Positions 17,451-24,935 of a stretch of DNA of 64,000 bases are shown in pieces. Source of the stretch: Caenibius tardaugens NBRC 16725. GTDB taxonomy: Bacteria > Pseudomonadota > Alphaproteobacteria > Sphingomonadales > Sphingomonadaceae. The notes beneath the pieces were generated by a model. The model did no database searches, was not told the origin of the DNA, and worked only from the letters and a program-made list of their open reading frames with translations. The position numbers and the translations under genes are program-made. The stretch spans positions 930,001 through 994,000 of the forward strand of contig NZ_CP034179.1 of the NCBI RefSeq assembly GCF_003860345.1. The letters run 5' to 3'. Positions within the stretch are counted from its first letter, which is position 1. The number at the start of each line of letters is the position of its first letter.

Positions 17451-17510
17451 CGCCAACATAGCGGACGTTCGAGCACCCAAACAGCTTGCCCGAAATTTGC
17501 CGTTCGTTCA
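17451..17510 (+). repeat. Dispersed ~61-bp intergenic repeat
   Basis: Begins CGCCAACATAGCGGACGTTC and ends TGCCGTTCGTTCA, the same ends as at 11215 and 63461. It directly abuts the recombinase relic at 17530-17640. Confidence 0.6.
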
Positions 17511-17529
17511 GCCAGAGCAAGCGTGGGCA

Positions 17530-17640
17530 ACCATGCGCTCAGGCTCTTCCGGGCTTCCGACAGGACCTCGAACTGCACGGGTCTGCCTGTCTTCGGTTGG
17601 ATGACGGTGGACCGGCTGCGGAGTTCACCCTCGGCGGCGT
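17530..17640 (-). pseudogene. Relic of a tyrosine recombinase (internal fragment)
   Basis: The minus strand reads ELRSRSTVIQPKTGRPVQFE followed by VLSEARKSLSAWL. This matches, residue for residue in style, the Lys-containing strand region of the intact recombinase at 9550-10182 (RATVIQQKTGRRVQFE, then TEARRSLDNWL). Both ends are missing. It lies between a dispersed repeat and the end of the TOPRIM gene, whose last codons run into it in another frame. Confidence 0.75.
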
Positions 17641-19466
17641 TGCTTGGCAGATTTCCGTTTGCGGACCCGTCCGGCAGGTCGCAGCGATCCGAGATAGCCC
17701 GAGGCTTGATTCAGTTCCCAATACTCATGTGTCGAAGGTTGATGGTTAAGCGACGCGCGATCACCGACCCGTTGAAGGAACCGAGATATCGGCCGGTTTT
17801 CCGGCTTCCGGCGCGTGGTGGCGCTAAAAACGAGATCGACTAGCAGTCGTCCAAGATCTGGTTTGCACAGCCTATCGCCGGTTCGCTCGGCATAGAGCCG
17901 CTCGAGCGTTGCCAGCGGCTGCCCCTTTTTAGGACCTGCGCGCATTGAAGCACGGCAGTGCGCGAGATCAGCGCGCGCGAAACAATCCTTGCCGGCAAGC
18001 CTATTCAGCGTGCCGGCAAGCTCGGTGTCGCTGAAATTCTCGAACTCGAACGAAGTGCGCCAGATCTTGATCATATCCCGCCGCGTCGCCTTGCGATCGC
18101 GCGAGTGGACCGAGTTGGCCTTGGCTAAGCCATTCTTGACGTTGCGGCTTGCGAGGCCTTCATTGTCGAGAAGTACAAAGGCCATCGTCTGGTGATGATG
18201 GAGATAATCGACCAGCCGCCACATCGCGCTAAACGGGGCTTCTCGACCGCCCGCCGCATTGTCGACTCCGCCCAGGCTCAGAATCTCGATGCCGAAACGT
18301 GAGGCGGGCGCGCTCCAGAGCCGTTCGTATAGTATGGGTAGGACGGTTTGCTCGGTCTCACCTTCGACGAAAAGCACGAGCTGAGGCTTGGCATTCACGC
18401 CGAAATCGTTGGCGACGAATTCCAGCGCTCGTAGGGGATCGTCCTCGGGATCGACGTCGGGAATACGCACAATGACATGAACGCCGACCTCACCGAGCGG
18501 CTTGAGGTCCTGCCCGAACGCTTCACGATGAAAGAGGCGGAACATCTCAGCCATTTCGCGAATGGTCAGCGCATGTAAAGCGTCGCCTTTCAGCCGCTTG
18601 CGCTTCTCGACGGCGACGAAGCGCGCCAGACTGTACCACTTGGCTATAGGGTCGACGTGGGACCAGTCGAGGTCGACCCGTTCGTAACTCCACTTCGATG
18701 CTTCTTCGTCGATCTCAAACGCGGCCAGCACGGAATCGGGTCGCCAGCTGCGCGCGTAGTCATACCAGTCCCAGTCTTGGAACTGGCTGATCGTCGTTCG
18801 CCGGCCATCGCTCTGGGTCTTGAAATAGAAGCGATTGGCGAGAACCTGGGCCAGCGCCGCTTTCGTCTGGTCGTTGTGAACTGTCTGGAACGACCGGACG
18901 GTGTCTGCGGCGAGGTCACCACATTGCGCCACCAGCGAGTGCCCCCAATCCGGATCGACCGTGCCATCGGGTAGTGCCGCTAATTCGAGATGCACGTGCA
19001 GGGTCAGCGCCGAGACGACATGTGCGAGAGGATATATTTGAAAGCGCGAATAGTAGGCCTCGTGACGCTGCGGCTCCGCATCAATCGAGCTCGCGTGCAA
19101 CCAATCGCCTTGTCCGGGTGCCCAGATAAGTCCGTGCTCGCGCCAGTTCGCGGCGTAATGCGTCGTCGGGTCGAACTGGGCCATCTCGACCCGTGTTTCG
19201 CCGGCCCAGGTTTCGCCATCCTCGAGCGCCCCGAGATGGCGCAGCCCATCCGCCGTCCGCTCCAGCTTTACCGTGAGGTCGGATTTATAGATCCGCATCA
19301 TCGGCCGGAAAACGCCCAGGCGCTCGAAGCGCCGCAGACGCGTGACATCGATATTGACGTTCCGCTCCTTGCAGAAGCTTGCGAACTCCGCCGCGCGCAT
19401 CAGCCGGCAGACTCGAAAGGCATCATGTTCGATGAGTACGGAGAGAAGGTCGGACGGCAAGCGCAT
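17625..19466 (-). CDS. TOPRIM-domain protein, OLD-like nuclease candidate
   Basis: A 613-residue protein. A TOPRIM domain is visible from about residue 360: PQLVLFVEGETEQTVLPILY (E368/E370), ILSLGGVDN, and MAFVLLDNEG (D434, E436). This is the OLD/RecF-like TOPRIM style found in defence nucleases (for example Gabija GajA and OLD), but no ATPase motif is visible in the 360 residues before it. That N-terminal part is rich in Trp and Asp and unrecognised. The last few residues (KSAKQRRRG) run into the recombinase relic at 17530-17640, so the natural C terminus may have been replaced. It could be a single-gene defence nuclease or half of a pair. Confidence 0.75.
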   Translation of the reverse strand: MRLPSDLLSVLIEHDAFRVCRLMRAAEFASFCKERNVNIDVTRLRRFERLGVFRPMMRIYKSDLTVKLERTADGLRHLGALEDGETWAGETRVEMAQFDPTTHYAANWREHGLIWAPGQGDWLHASSIDAEPQRHEAYYSRFQIYPLAHVVSALTLHVHLELAALPDGTVDPDWGHSLVAQCGDLAADTVRSFQTVHNDQTKAALAQVLANRFYFKTQSDGRRTTISQFQDWDWYDYARSWRPDSVLAAFEIDEEASKWSYERVDLDWSHVDPIAKWYSLARFVAVEKRKRLKGDALHALTIREMAEMFRLFHREAFGQDLKPLGEVGVHVIVRIPDVDPEDDPLRALEFVANDFGVNAKPQLVLFVEGETEQTVLPILYERLWSAPASRFGIEILSLGGVDNAAGGREAPFSAMWRLVDYLHHHQTMAFVLLDNEGLASRNVKNGLAKANSVHSRDRKATRRDMIKIWRTSFEFENFSDTELAGTLNRLAGKDCFARADLAHCRASMRAGPKKGQPLATLERLYAERTGDRLCKPDLGRLLVDLVFSATTRRKPENRPISRFLQRVGDRASLNHQPSTHEYWELNQASGYLGSLRPAGRVRKRKSAKQRRRG

Positions 19467-19511
19467 GCAATCGCTGATAGCCGTTAGAGATCGCGCTTGC
19501 GACTCTCGGTT

Positions 19512-19573
19512 CCGCCAATATAGCCGTCGTTTGGAGCGTCGGATCGCGCCGTCGAAACTTAGCGTTCGTTCAC
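19512..19573 (+). repeat. Dispersed ~61-bp intergenic repeat
   Basis: Starts CCGCCAATATAGCCGTCG and ends AGCGTTCGTTCA. It is more diverged than the copies at 17451 and 63461 but has the same length and ends. It supplies the last codons and stop of the fragment at 19559-19852. Confidence 0.5.
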
Positions 19574-19852
19574 AGGTAATTCGTCGACACGATCGACCAT
19601 CGTTGAGATATTTCGGCTTGTCTGGTTAGGAGCGCCAAAGCAGAAAACCTGACATCCGGGTATGTTTGCAGCGATGACCAAACTCGTCCCAAGCAGCTTA
19701 GGTGTATTGATCGTAGCGCCACAATAACCGCAGTCGACGCGCTGGGCGAGTTCATCGATCGACATCCAGCCTTTGAGATTGCAGGCCGGACACAGAAGCT
19801 CAGACCCAACGCGGAAGATGCGTTTCTCGACGAGGCGACGCAGCGGCTTGAT
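19559..19852 (-). pseudogene. Zinc-ribbon protein fragment
   Basis: On the minus strand a continuous frame reads RRLVEKRIFRVGSELLCPAC, then NLKGWMSIDELAQRV, DCGYCGATINT and a hydrophobic stretch LGTSLVIAANIPG. CPAC and CGYC form a zinc ribbon. An in-frame stop lies just upstream (about 19852) and the 3' end falls in a dispersed repeat, so this looks like the C-terminal remnant of a larger protein rather than a full gene. The internal ATG at 19765 would give 68 residues. No family assigned. Confidence 0.45.
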
Positions 19853-19917
19853 TCACGAGAGCCCGGCCCGAAGGGTAAGGCTATCCTTAGACTAACCTTG
19901 CAGAATATCTCGCAATC

Positions 19918-21282
19918 ATGTCCGATAGGTCCATGAGCGATATTTGGGCATCCATTACTAATCGGGAAATCGCCACTGTATTTTGGTTTGGCGTTTTATT
20001 GGCTTTCGTCCTCGTAGGGCGCGATACGCGGCAAGGGTTGGCGGGCGTCCTGCGGACGTTTTTCAACCCCGTCATTGTGTTGCCACTTATACTCGCGGCT
20101 CTTTACGCATCAGGCGAAATCTACCTAACAACCAAGCTCGGTTGGTGGTCGCTCGCCAATCTGAAAACGACCGTCATCTGGATCGTCACGTTTGCGTTCG
20201 TGACAATGTTCGAAGTCGTCTCGGCCAAAAATCGCAAGTGCGGGCTGGGCCGGATCACGAAAGAGATTTTCACGGTCGCGACCGTGCTGACGTTTATCAC
20301 CGAGCTTCAGAGTTTCCCGCTCCTAGTCGAACTGATCGCCCTGCCTGCCGTCGCCTTCATCGTCATGGCCGCCGAAGTCGCAAAACACCGCCCCGAACAC
20401 GCGTCTGACACCAAACTTTTCGGGGCGATCACCGCCATGATCGGCCTGGGCTATTTCGGGTTCAGCCTGTGGATGACGATTGCAGAATGGCAAAAGAATG
20501 CGACCTGGGCGAACGCTCTGGAATTCGCACTCCCCATCTGGCTGTCGGTCGGATTTCTACCGTTTCTCTACGGGTGGCGCATCTACATCGCCTATAGTGA
20601 GACGTTCGTGACGATCTCCATCTTCGGCCTTGACCCAAAGCTGGTTCCATTCGCTCGCTGGCTCGCCATCACGCGCATTGGCAGCGACATCGATCTGCTT
20701 GAGCGCTGGAGGTGCTCGATCCAGCATTCACGGCCAGCGGACAAGATAGAACTGCGGCATTCGCTCACAGCGCTGCTGGCGCTCAAGGCTCAGGAAAATG
20801 CACCGCCGGACGTGCCGCCACAGCAAGGTTGGTCGCCCTATCTGGCGATGAAGTTTATGACCGACATGGGGTTTGAAACCGGCCATTATCATCACAGCTT
20901 CGAAGAGGAATGGTGTGCCTCAAGCCTGATGTGCGCATTCGGAAACGGCATGCCGATGCCCAATAACATCGCGTATTATATCGAGGGTAACGCATCCGCT
21001 GCCAACATTCTCAAGCTCAAGCTGAATGTGAACGATCCAGCCTCACCGAACGAGGCAGAGAATATGTTCGTGGTCCACTGCATGTATCTACTCGAACAGG
21101 CAGTGAGCCTGAACGCGGTGGAGCGCATGAAAATGGACATCGCCACCCTCGGCGAGTTTGAAAATGAAATCCCCTACGGCTCAGTCGCCCTATCGCGCGA
21201 GGACTTCATCGGCGGTATTAAAGGCGGGTATTCGCGGAAGTTTGAATTGCGCCGGGGATTGCCAATCAACGGAAGCAGCTAG
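19918..21282 (+). CDS. Multi-pass membrane protein of unknown function
   Basis: A 454-residue protein. The first 240 residues hold about six or seven transmembrane segments (for example ATVFWFGVLLAFVLVG, VIVLPLILAALYASG, TVIWIVTFAFVTMFEVV, LFGAITAMIGLGYFGFSLWM). The remaining 210 residues are cytoplasmic-looking, with HYHHSFEEEWCASSLMCAFG and no recognised motif. The start could also be the ATG at 19933. It converges on the Pycsar-like operon, with only 8 bases between the two stop codons. A role as a membrane effector of a defence system is possible from its place, but there is no direct evidence. Confidence 0.7.
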   Translation: MSDRSMSDIWASITNREIATVFWFGVLLAFVLVGRDTRQGLAGVLRTFFNPVIVLPLILAALYASGEIYLTTKLGWWSLANLKTTVIWIVTFAFVTMFEVVSAKNRKCGLGRITKEIFTVATVLTFITELQSFPLLVELIALPAVAFIVMAAEVAKHRPEHASDTKLFGAITAMIGLGYFGFSLWMTIAEWQKNATWANALEFALPIWLSVGFLPFLYGWRIYIAYSETFVTISIFGLDPKLVPFARWLAITRIGSDIDLLERWRCSIQHSRPADKIELRHSLTALLALKAQENAPPDVPPQQGWSPYLAMKFMTDMGFETGHYHHSFEEEWCASSLMCAFGNGMPMPNNIAYYIEGNASAANILKLKLNVNDPASPNEAENMFVVHCMYLLEQAVSLNAVERMKMDIATLGEFENEIPYGSVALSREDFIGGIKGGYSRKFELRRGLPINGSS

Positions 21283-21290
21283 CGGGCCGC

Positions 21291-21911
21291 CTATGATATG
21301 AGGAACGTCACCATCGCGAGTGCCAGTCCTGGCAGCGCCAGCCAGATAGATTTTTTTAGAAGTGCGTATTTCCGGGTGCACACCCTCGCCACGTCAAAAC
21401 AGTGCCGGAGCCGCGCCGCTGTCAGGTCAGAGTCCGACCGAGAGGCGATGTCGCTGACATATTCATCGCCCGACGCACGGCCCCCAACATCACCAAAGAA
21501 CACCAGCCCCGCATCTCCGGGAGAGGAGCGCAGGCGAGGCGCGATCACCAAAAACGCGCATATCGCCGAAACGATCAGAAACAAGATAGCAGTGGCTGTG
21601 ATTCCGAACTTTGCCGAGAGCGCGGGATGCCACAAAATCTCTCGCACGGCATCCTTGCCAAGTAAATAGGCCAGCACGCCCGATATGACGCCGAAACCCA
21701 CACCGGCTTTGGCATCAGCCAATTGGATATAATGCCGGACATAGCCCTCGTGGAACGTCGCAAATTCACCATGATGCGCTTCCAGCGAAGATACCGGCAC
21801 AGGTTGTATCGTTGCGGTCGCAGTCGGCGGTGCCACGATGCCCGGCGCATTCTCGATCTCAGGCGGTAACAGGATCGGAGTTTGATGTTCTTCGGTTTGT
21901 TGGCTGCTCAT
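21291..21911 (-). CDS. Pycsar-type membrane effector (PycTM-like, DUF5706)
   Basis: A 206-residue protein with a proline-rich N-terminal tail, then the family motif YIQLADAKAGVGFGVISGVL that opens the first transmembrane segment, a second (ITATAILFLIVSAICAFLVI), a soluble helical segment, and a final one after RKYALLKKSIW. This order matches the DUF5706 effectors of Pycsar systems, which disrupt the inner membrane when a cyclic pyrimidine nucleotide (cCMP or cUMP) binds. The ATG at 21911 overlaps the stop of the cyclase gene (ATGA), which fixes the start; the frame is open much further upstream. It is the last gene of a three-gene operon. Confidence 0.85.
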   Translation of the reverse strand: MSSQQTEEHQTPILLPPEIENAPGIVAPPTATATIQPVPVSSLEAHHGEFATFHEGYVRHYIQLADAKAGVGFGVISGVLAYLLGKDAVREILWHPALSAKFGITATAILFLIVSAICAFLVIAPRLRSSPGDAGLVFFGDVGGRASGDEYVSDIASRSDSDLTAARLRHCFDVARVCTRKYALLKKSIWLALPGLALAMVTFLIS

Positions 21912-22669
21912 AGGATTGGCGCTTTCCAGCGTCCTATATAACGCCAAAAGGGGTATGGGGCTTGTGATTGCTGATAGTGCCAGCCGGTGTCTTCGGTTTC
22001 TAAATTGACCCAATTTTCTAGCCAAAGGGCCGGAAGTCCGCGCAGCATTTGATCGCCGAGCAAGATGGTGTTCGCCTTCGCAACGGAGAGCATCTTGGAT
22101 GCGATGTTGGCCGTCGTGCCAACGGCTACGATCCCGTTGAAGCGGCGCGCGGCTCCGACTTTCGCAACGGTGATGAAGCCATGATCCATGCAAATGCGAA
22201 AATCGAGCGGCGGAATTCCTGCCCGTTGCAGCACCGGATTAATCAGGTCCGCCGCCGCGAACATGGTGAGAGCGCAGGACACGGCCCGCTGCTGAATGGA
22301 AATACCCGCAAGATCGTTGCGGGCAAAATAGGCCATGAGGCCATCGCCCGTGTTCTTCTCGACCACGCCGCCATGGTCCTCAATGATGTGGATCATCTCG
22401 GTGAAAAAGAGCGAGAGCACCTGCATGATGGACGCTTGCTCCTCCATCGTTTCGCAGGAGCGCTGCGAGAATTTGCAGATATCCAAAAAGAGGACTGTCG
22501 CTTCAATTCTTCGACCATCATGGATCGCGATATCATCGGGATCAGGGATGGCATACCCTGCGCCGATGCCAGTAGGACGGGTCGTGATCTTGTTGAGCGT
22601 CTTTACGATCCGGTCGATCTGCGCGCGATAATATGGTGCCGTGAGTTCATCTGAAGATGGATTGGGCAT
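21908..22669 (-). CDS. Class III nucleotide cyclase, Pycsar-like (cyclase 1)
   Basis: Cyclase homology domain protein of 253 residues. Metal-binding Asp residues are in TVLFLDICKFS and in EKNTGDGLMAYF, which also holds the substrate-contacting Lys. The Asn of the transition-state pair is in TTANIASKM, with Lys where Arg is usual. The ATG at 22669 overlaps the stop of the upstream cyclase gene (TAATG), supporting this start over the ATG at 22681. With its PycTM-like partner it is likely to make cCMP or cUMP on phage infection; the base cannot be told by eye. Confidence 0.82.
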   Translation of the reverse strand: MPNPSSDELTAPYYRAQIDRIVKTLNKITTRPTGIGAGYAIPDPDDIAIHDGRRIEATVLFLDICKFSQRSCETMEEQASIMQVLSLFFTEMIHIIEDHGGVVEKNTGDGLMAYFARNDLAGISIQQRAVSCALTMFAAADLINPVLQRAGIPPLDFRICMDHGFITVAKVGAARRFNGIVAVGTTANIASKMLSVAKANTILLGDQMLRGLPALWLENWVNLETEDTGWHYQQSQAPYPFWRYIGRWKAPIL

Positions 22670-23598
22670 TATTTGATCCAATAGGTCTGATAGCCGGGCA
22701 TGCCGACCAGAGTGCCTTCAAACGGGACTTCAGTTGCGCGTTCGAGCCATCCGACGTGAATAAGCTGATAGAGGCAGCGTCCGATCAAAAGCTCATTGGG
22801 TTTACAGGCTTCCTCGATCTTGACGGCCCGGTTGAGGGCATCGCTCACAACTTCCTGGCAGACAAAACCCGTAGTAGGCACCGACATCGTCTTGATCTTG
22901 GCTTCGCCAAAATCAGCGCCGACGCGGATACTGATAGGTTCGATCCCACATTTCTCGAGCGCGGGATTGAGCGATTGATGAAGGACGGCAAGAAGGGTCA
23001 GCCCCATATCGACCACGTTGTCAGATACGCGCGTGAAGGACGGATGATCGATGAAGGCGATAAAACCGTCGCCCTTGGTCTTAAGGATCGATCCATTAAA
23101 CTGTCCGACAACCGTACCTAGCTCGCGTGTGAACAGCTCATAGGCACGGTCGAACGCGGCGGCATCGCGCCGCCTCAAGGCCGTTGCTCCGCAAATATCT
23201 ACCGAAAGAAAGCCGACCAGCCGTTCTTGACCGCCCATGTCCAGTTCGCGGTGCGATGCCGCGCTTTCGGTAGGCGGCGTATATTCGCCGGAGTCCATTT
23301 CGTCGCTCAGCGCCGCATGGCGGGACTGCGCGTATTCGCTTGTTGAAGCGATGCTCGGCGAAAGCTCGTAAATCGGAACGCCAGAAAATCCGGCGACCAT
23401 GTCATTGAGCGAAACCGCATGTCCGAGATATTTGTCGATATAGAGGGTGTCGCCATCTCTCTCCATATGCGTGTAGCGGCGAGGGTCAGGTAGCATCTTG
23501 ACCGAGACGCGCCCCTCTTCCCCTACATCGACCGTCTCCATCACGAAGTCAGCGCGCTGGGGCATGCGCGCTAATTCCTGTTGCAGTGCCGAAAACAT
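22669..23598 (-). CDS. Second cyclase-domain protein of the Pycsar-like operon (cyclase 2)
   Basis: A 309-residue protein. Residues 1-120 are unrecognised (a possible sensor part, with SVKMLPDPRRYTHMERDGDT). From about 125 comes a cyclase homology domain: LVGFLSVDICGATAL (first Asp), GSILKTKGDGFIAFI (Lys and second Asp), IRVGADFGEAKI, and ALNRAVKIEEAC, where Asn is kept and Lys again stands for Arg. It is first in the operon and overlaps cyclase 1 by one base. As class III cyclases form their active sites at a dimer interface, the two products may pair as a heterodimer, or this one may regulate the other. Confidence 0.75.
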   Translation of the reverse strand: MFSALQQELARMPQRADFVMETVDVGEEGRVSVKMLPDPRRYTHMERDGDTLYIDKYLGHAVSLNDMVAGFSGVPIYELSPSIASTSEYAQSRHAALSDEMDSGEYTPPTESAASHRELDMGGQERLVGFLSVDICGATALRRRDAAAFDRAYELFTRELGTVVGQFNGSILKTKGDGFIAFIDHPSFTRVSDNVVDMGLTLLAVLHQSLNPALEKCGIEPISIRVGADFGEAKIKTMSVPTTGFVCQEVVSDALNRAVKIEEACKPNELLIGRCLYQLIHVGWLERATEVPFEGTLVGMPGYQTYWIK

Positions 23599-24126
23599 AT
23601 GGGGAACATATCACAGCTCCACTGACACGGGAAGCATGCCGCTACCGCTCATCGACAAGAAAATCCATGTTCGTTTCGGACATAATCAACAATTGGGCCG
23701 GCTCGCCATCGTCCCGTTTATGTTCCATGCCTGACGGGGAATTGCGATGGGTACGCGAGCCGCAGTGGGCATAAATGAGACGCTATAGTCTCGTGATTCT
23801 GATTGGCCTGTTTCGTCGTTTGCCTCTACGTTGCTTGACCAAAACGATTTTAGTTCATGCTGCTTCGGTTGGGGGCCCAGACCGGGAAAGCGGTAGGTCT
23901 GCGCCCGGGAATAGAAAAATCGACCTCGAACGGCCGGGATGCGTCGGGCACGGAAGCCGCCACCGACGCATCCGGCATCCGAATGTCCGCTATTCCATCT
24001 GTGCGGCTGCAACCTGTCGTTCCGGAACGTCCCCAGTAGCCGCCATTGCGTCGATCAAATTGCGCATGGCCAAGCGGGAACTTTGACCCGCTTTCTTACC
24101 TCCAGCAGATCGCGATCAGCCCTCCT
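23599..24126. other. Gene-free stretch between Pycsar-like operon and MucR gene
   Basis: No credible gene on either strand. It should hold the promoter of the Pycsar-like operon near 23600-23760. Around 23975-24040 there is a reversed core of the dispersed repeat (CGAATGTCCGCTATTCC). Confidence 0.4.
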
Positions 24127-24687
24127 TCAATCAGCACCTTTGTTCAATTTCTGGATAAGCTTACGACGCTTGGAAGTTTGCGGCTGAGCTGGCTTAACAG
24201 CACCTGCGCTGCTGTTGTTTTTCGCAGCAGACGTGCGCCCGGCTTTGCGACCTGTTGCATCGTTGCCCCGTCCGGTTGGTATCCGCCCCAGACCATTCTG
24301 TTTCGCAATAGCCCCACGTTGTGCAGCATAGTTGGGCGCAACCAGCGCATGATCTGCGGGCAAGCCCCAACGCGCCCGGTATTCCTCCGATGTGAGCCCG
24401 TGCTCCGCTCCAAGATGGCGTTTAAGCATCTTCATCTTCCTGCCGCATTCAAGGCAAGCCACATGATCAGGCCTGATGGATGCGCGGATCGACACAGCAG
24501 GCTCCAGCGGCACTTGCTGTACAACCGGCTCTGCCCCCAGACCGGACAGCGCATCGAACACGCGCGTGATCAACGCAGATACCTGATCGATGGGAACATC
24601 ATTATTGCTCACATGTGCTGCAACAATATCGGACGTCAGCGTGATCAGCTCTTCCCGATCATGCATGCTCTGTGTCATCGAAATCAC
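24127..24687 (-). CDS. MucR/Ros family zinc-finger transcriptional regulator
   Basis: A 186-residue alphaproteobacterial regulator. The signature DNA-binding domain is visible: VACLECGRKMKMLKRHLGAE followed by HGLTSEEYRARWGLP. It binds one zinc (Cys-x2-Cys and His-x-x-x-x-His) and recognises AT-rich promoters. The C-terminal 60 residues are basic and low-complexity (GRTSAAKNNSSAGAVKPAQP), longer than in typical MucR. The start may also be the ATG at 24675, four codons in. It sits next to a site-specific recombinase cassette and may be its passenger or a silencer of acquired DNA. Confidence 0.88.
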   Translation of the reverse strand: MISMTQSMHDREELITLTSDIVAAHVSNNDVPIDQVSALITRVFDALSGLGAEPVVQQVPLEPAVSIRASIRPDHVACLECGRKMKMLKRHLGAEHGLTSEEYRARWGLPADHALVAPNYAAQRGAIAKQNGLGRIPTGRGNDATGRKAGRTSAAKNNSSAGAVKPAQPQTSKRRKLIQKLNKGAD

Positions 24688-24935
24688 CTTTCATAACAAA
24701 TGATCGCATTGGCCATCAGATGGCCGTGATTGCGATCCTCTTGTCCCGTATGGAAAATACGCGCGCAAATCTTCGTGCGCGCTGCTCATTTCATTGGAAT
24801 GGTGCCATAAGAGCAGGAAGTTTATCCCGCAAGTCCCCGAGCTCGTGCGGACCTGTTTCGCGACGGATCGCGATATCTCGATGCCTGATCCGACTAATCA
24901 TCGGCACGCTCCGCTTCCACCTCGCCTGCCAATGT

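Noticed and set aside
21912-22193. N-terminal extension of the PycTM-like frame
   Set aside because: It lies inside the cyclase gene; the ATGA overlap at 21911 marks the true start.
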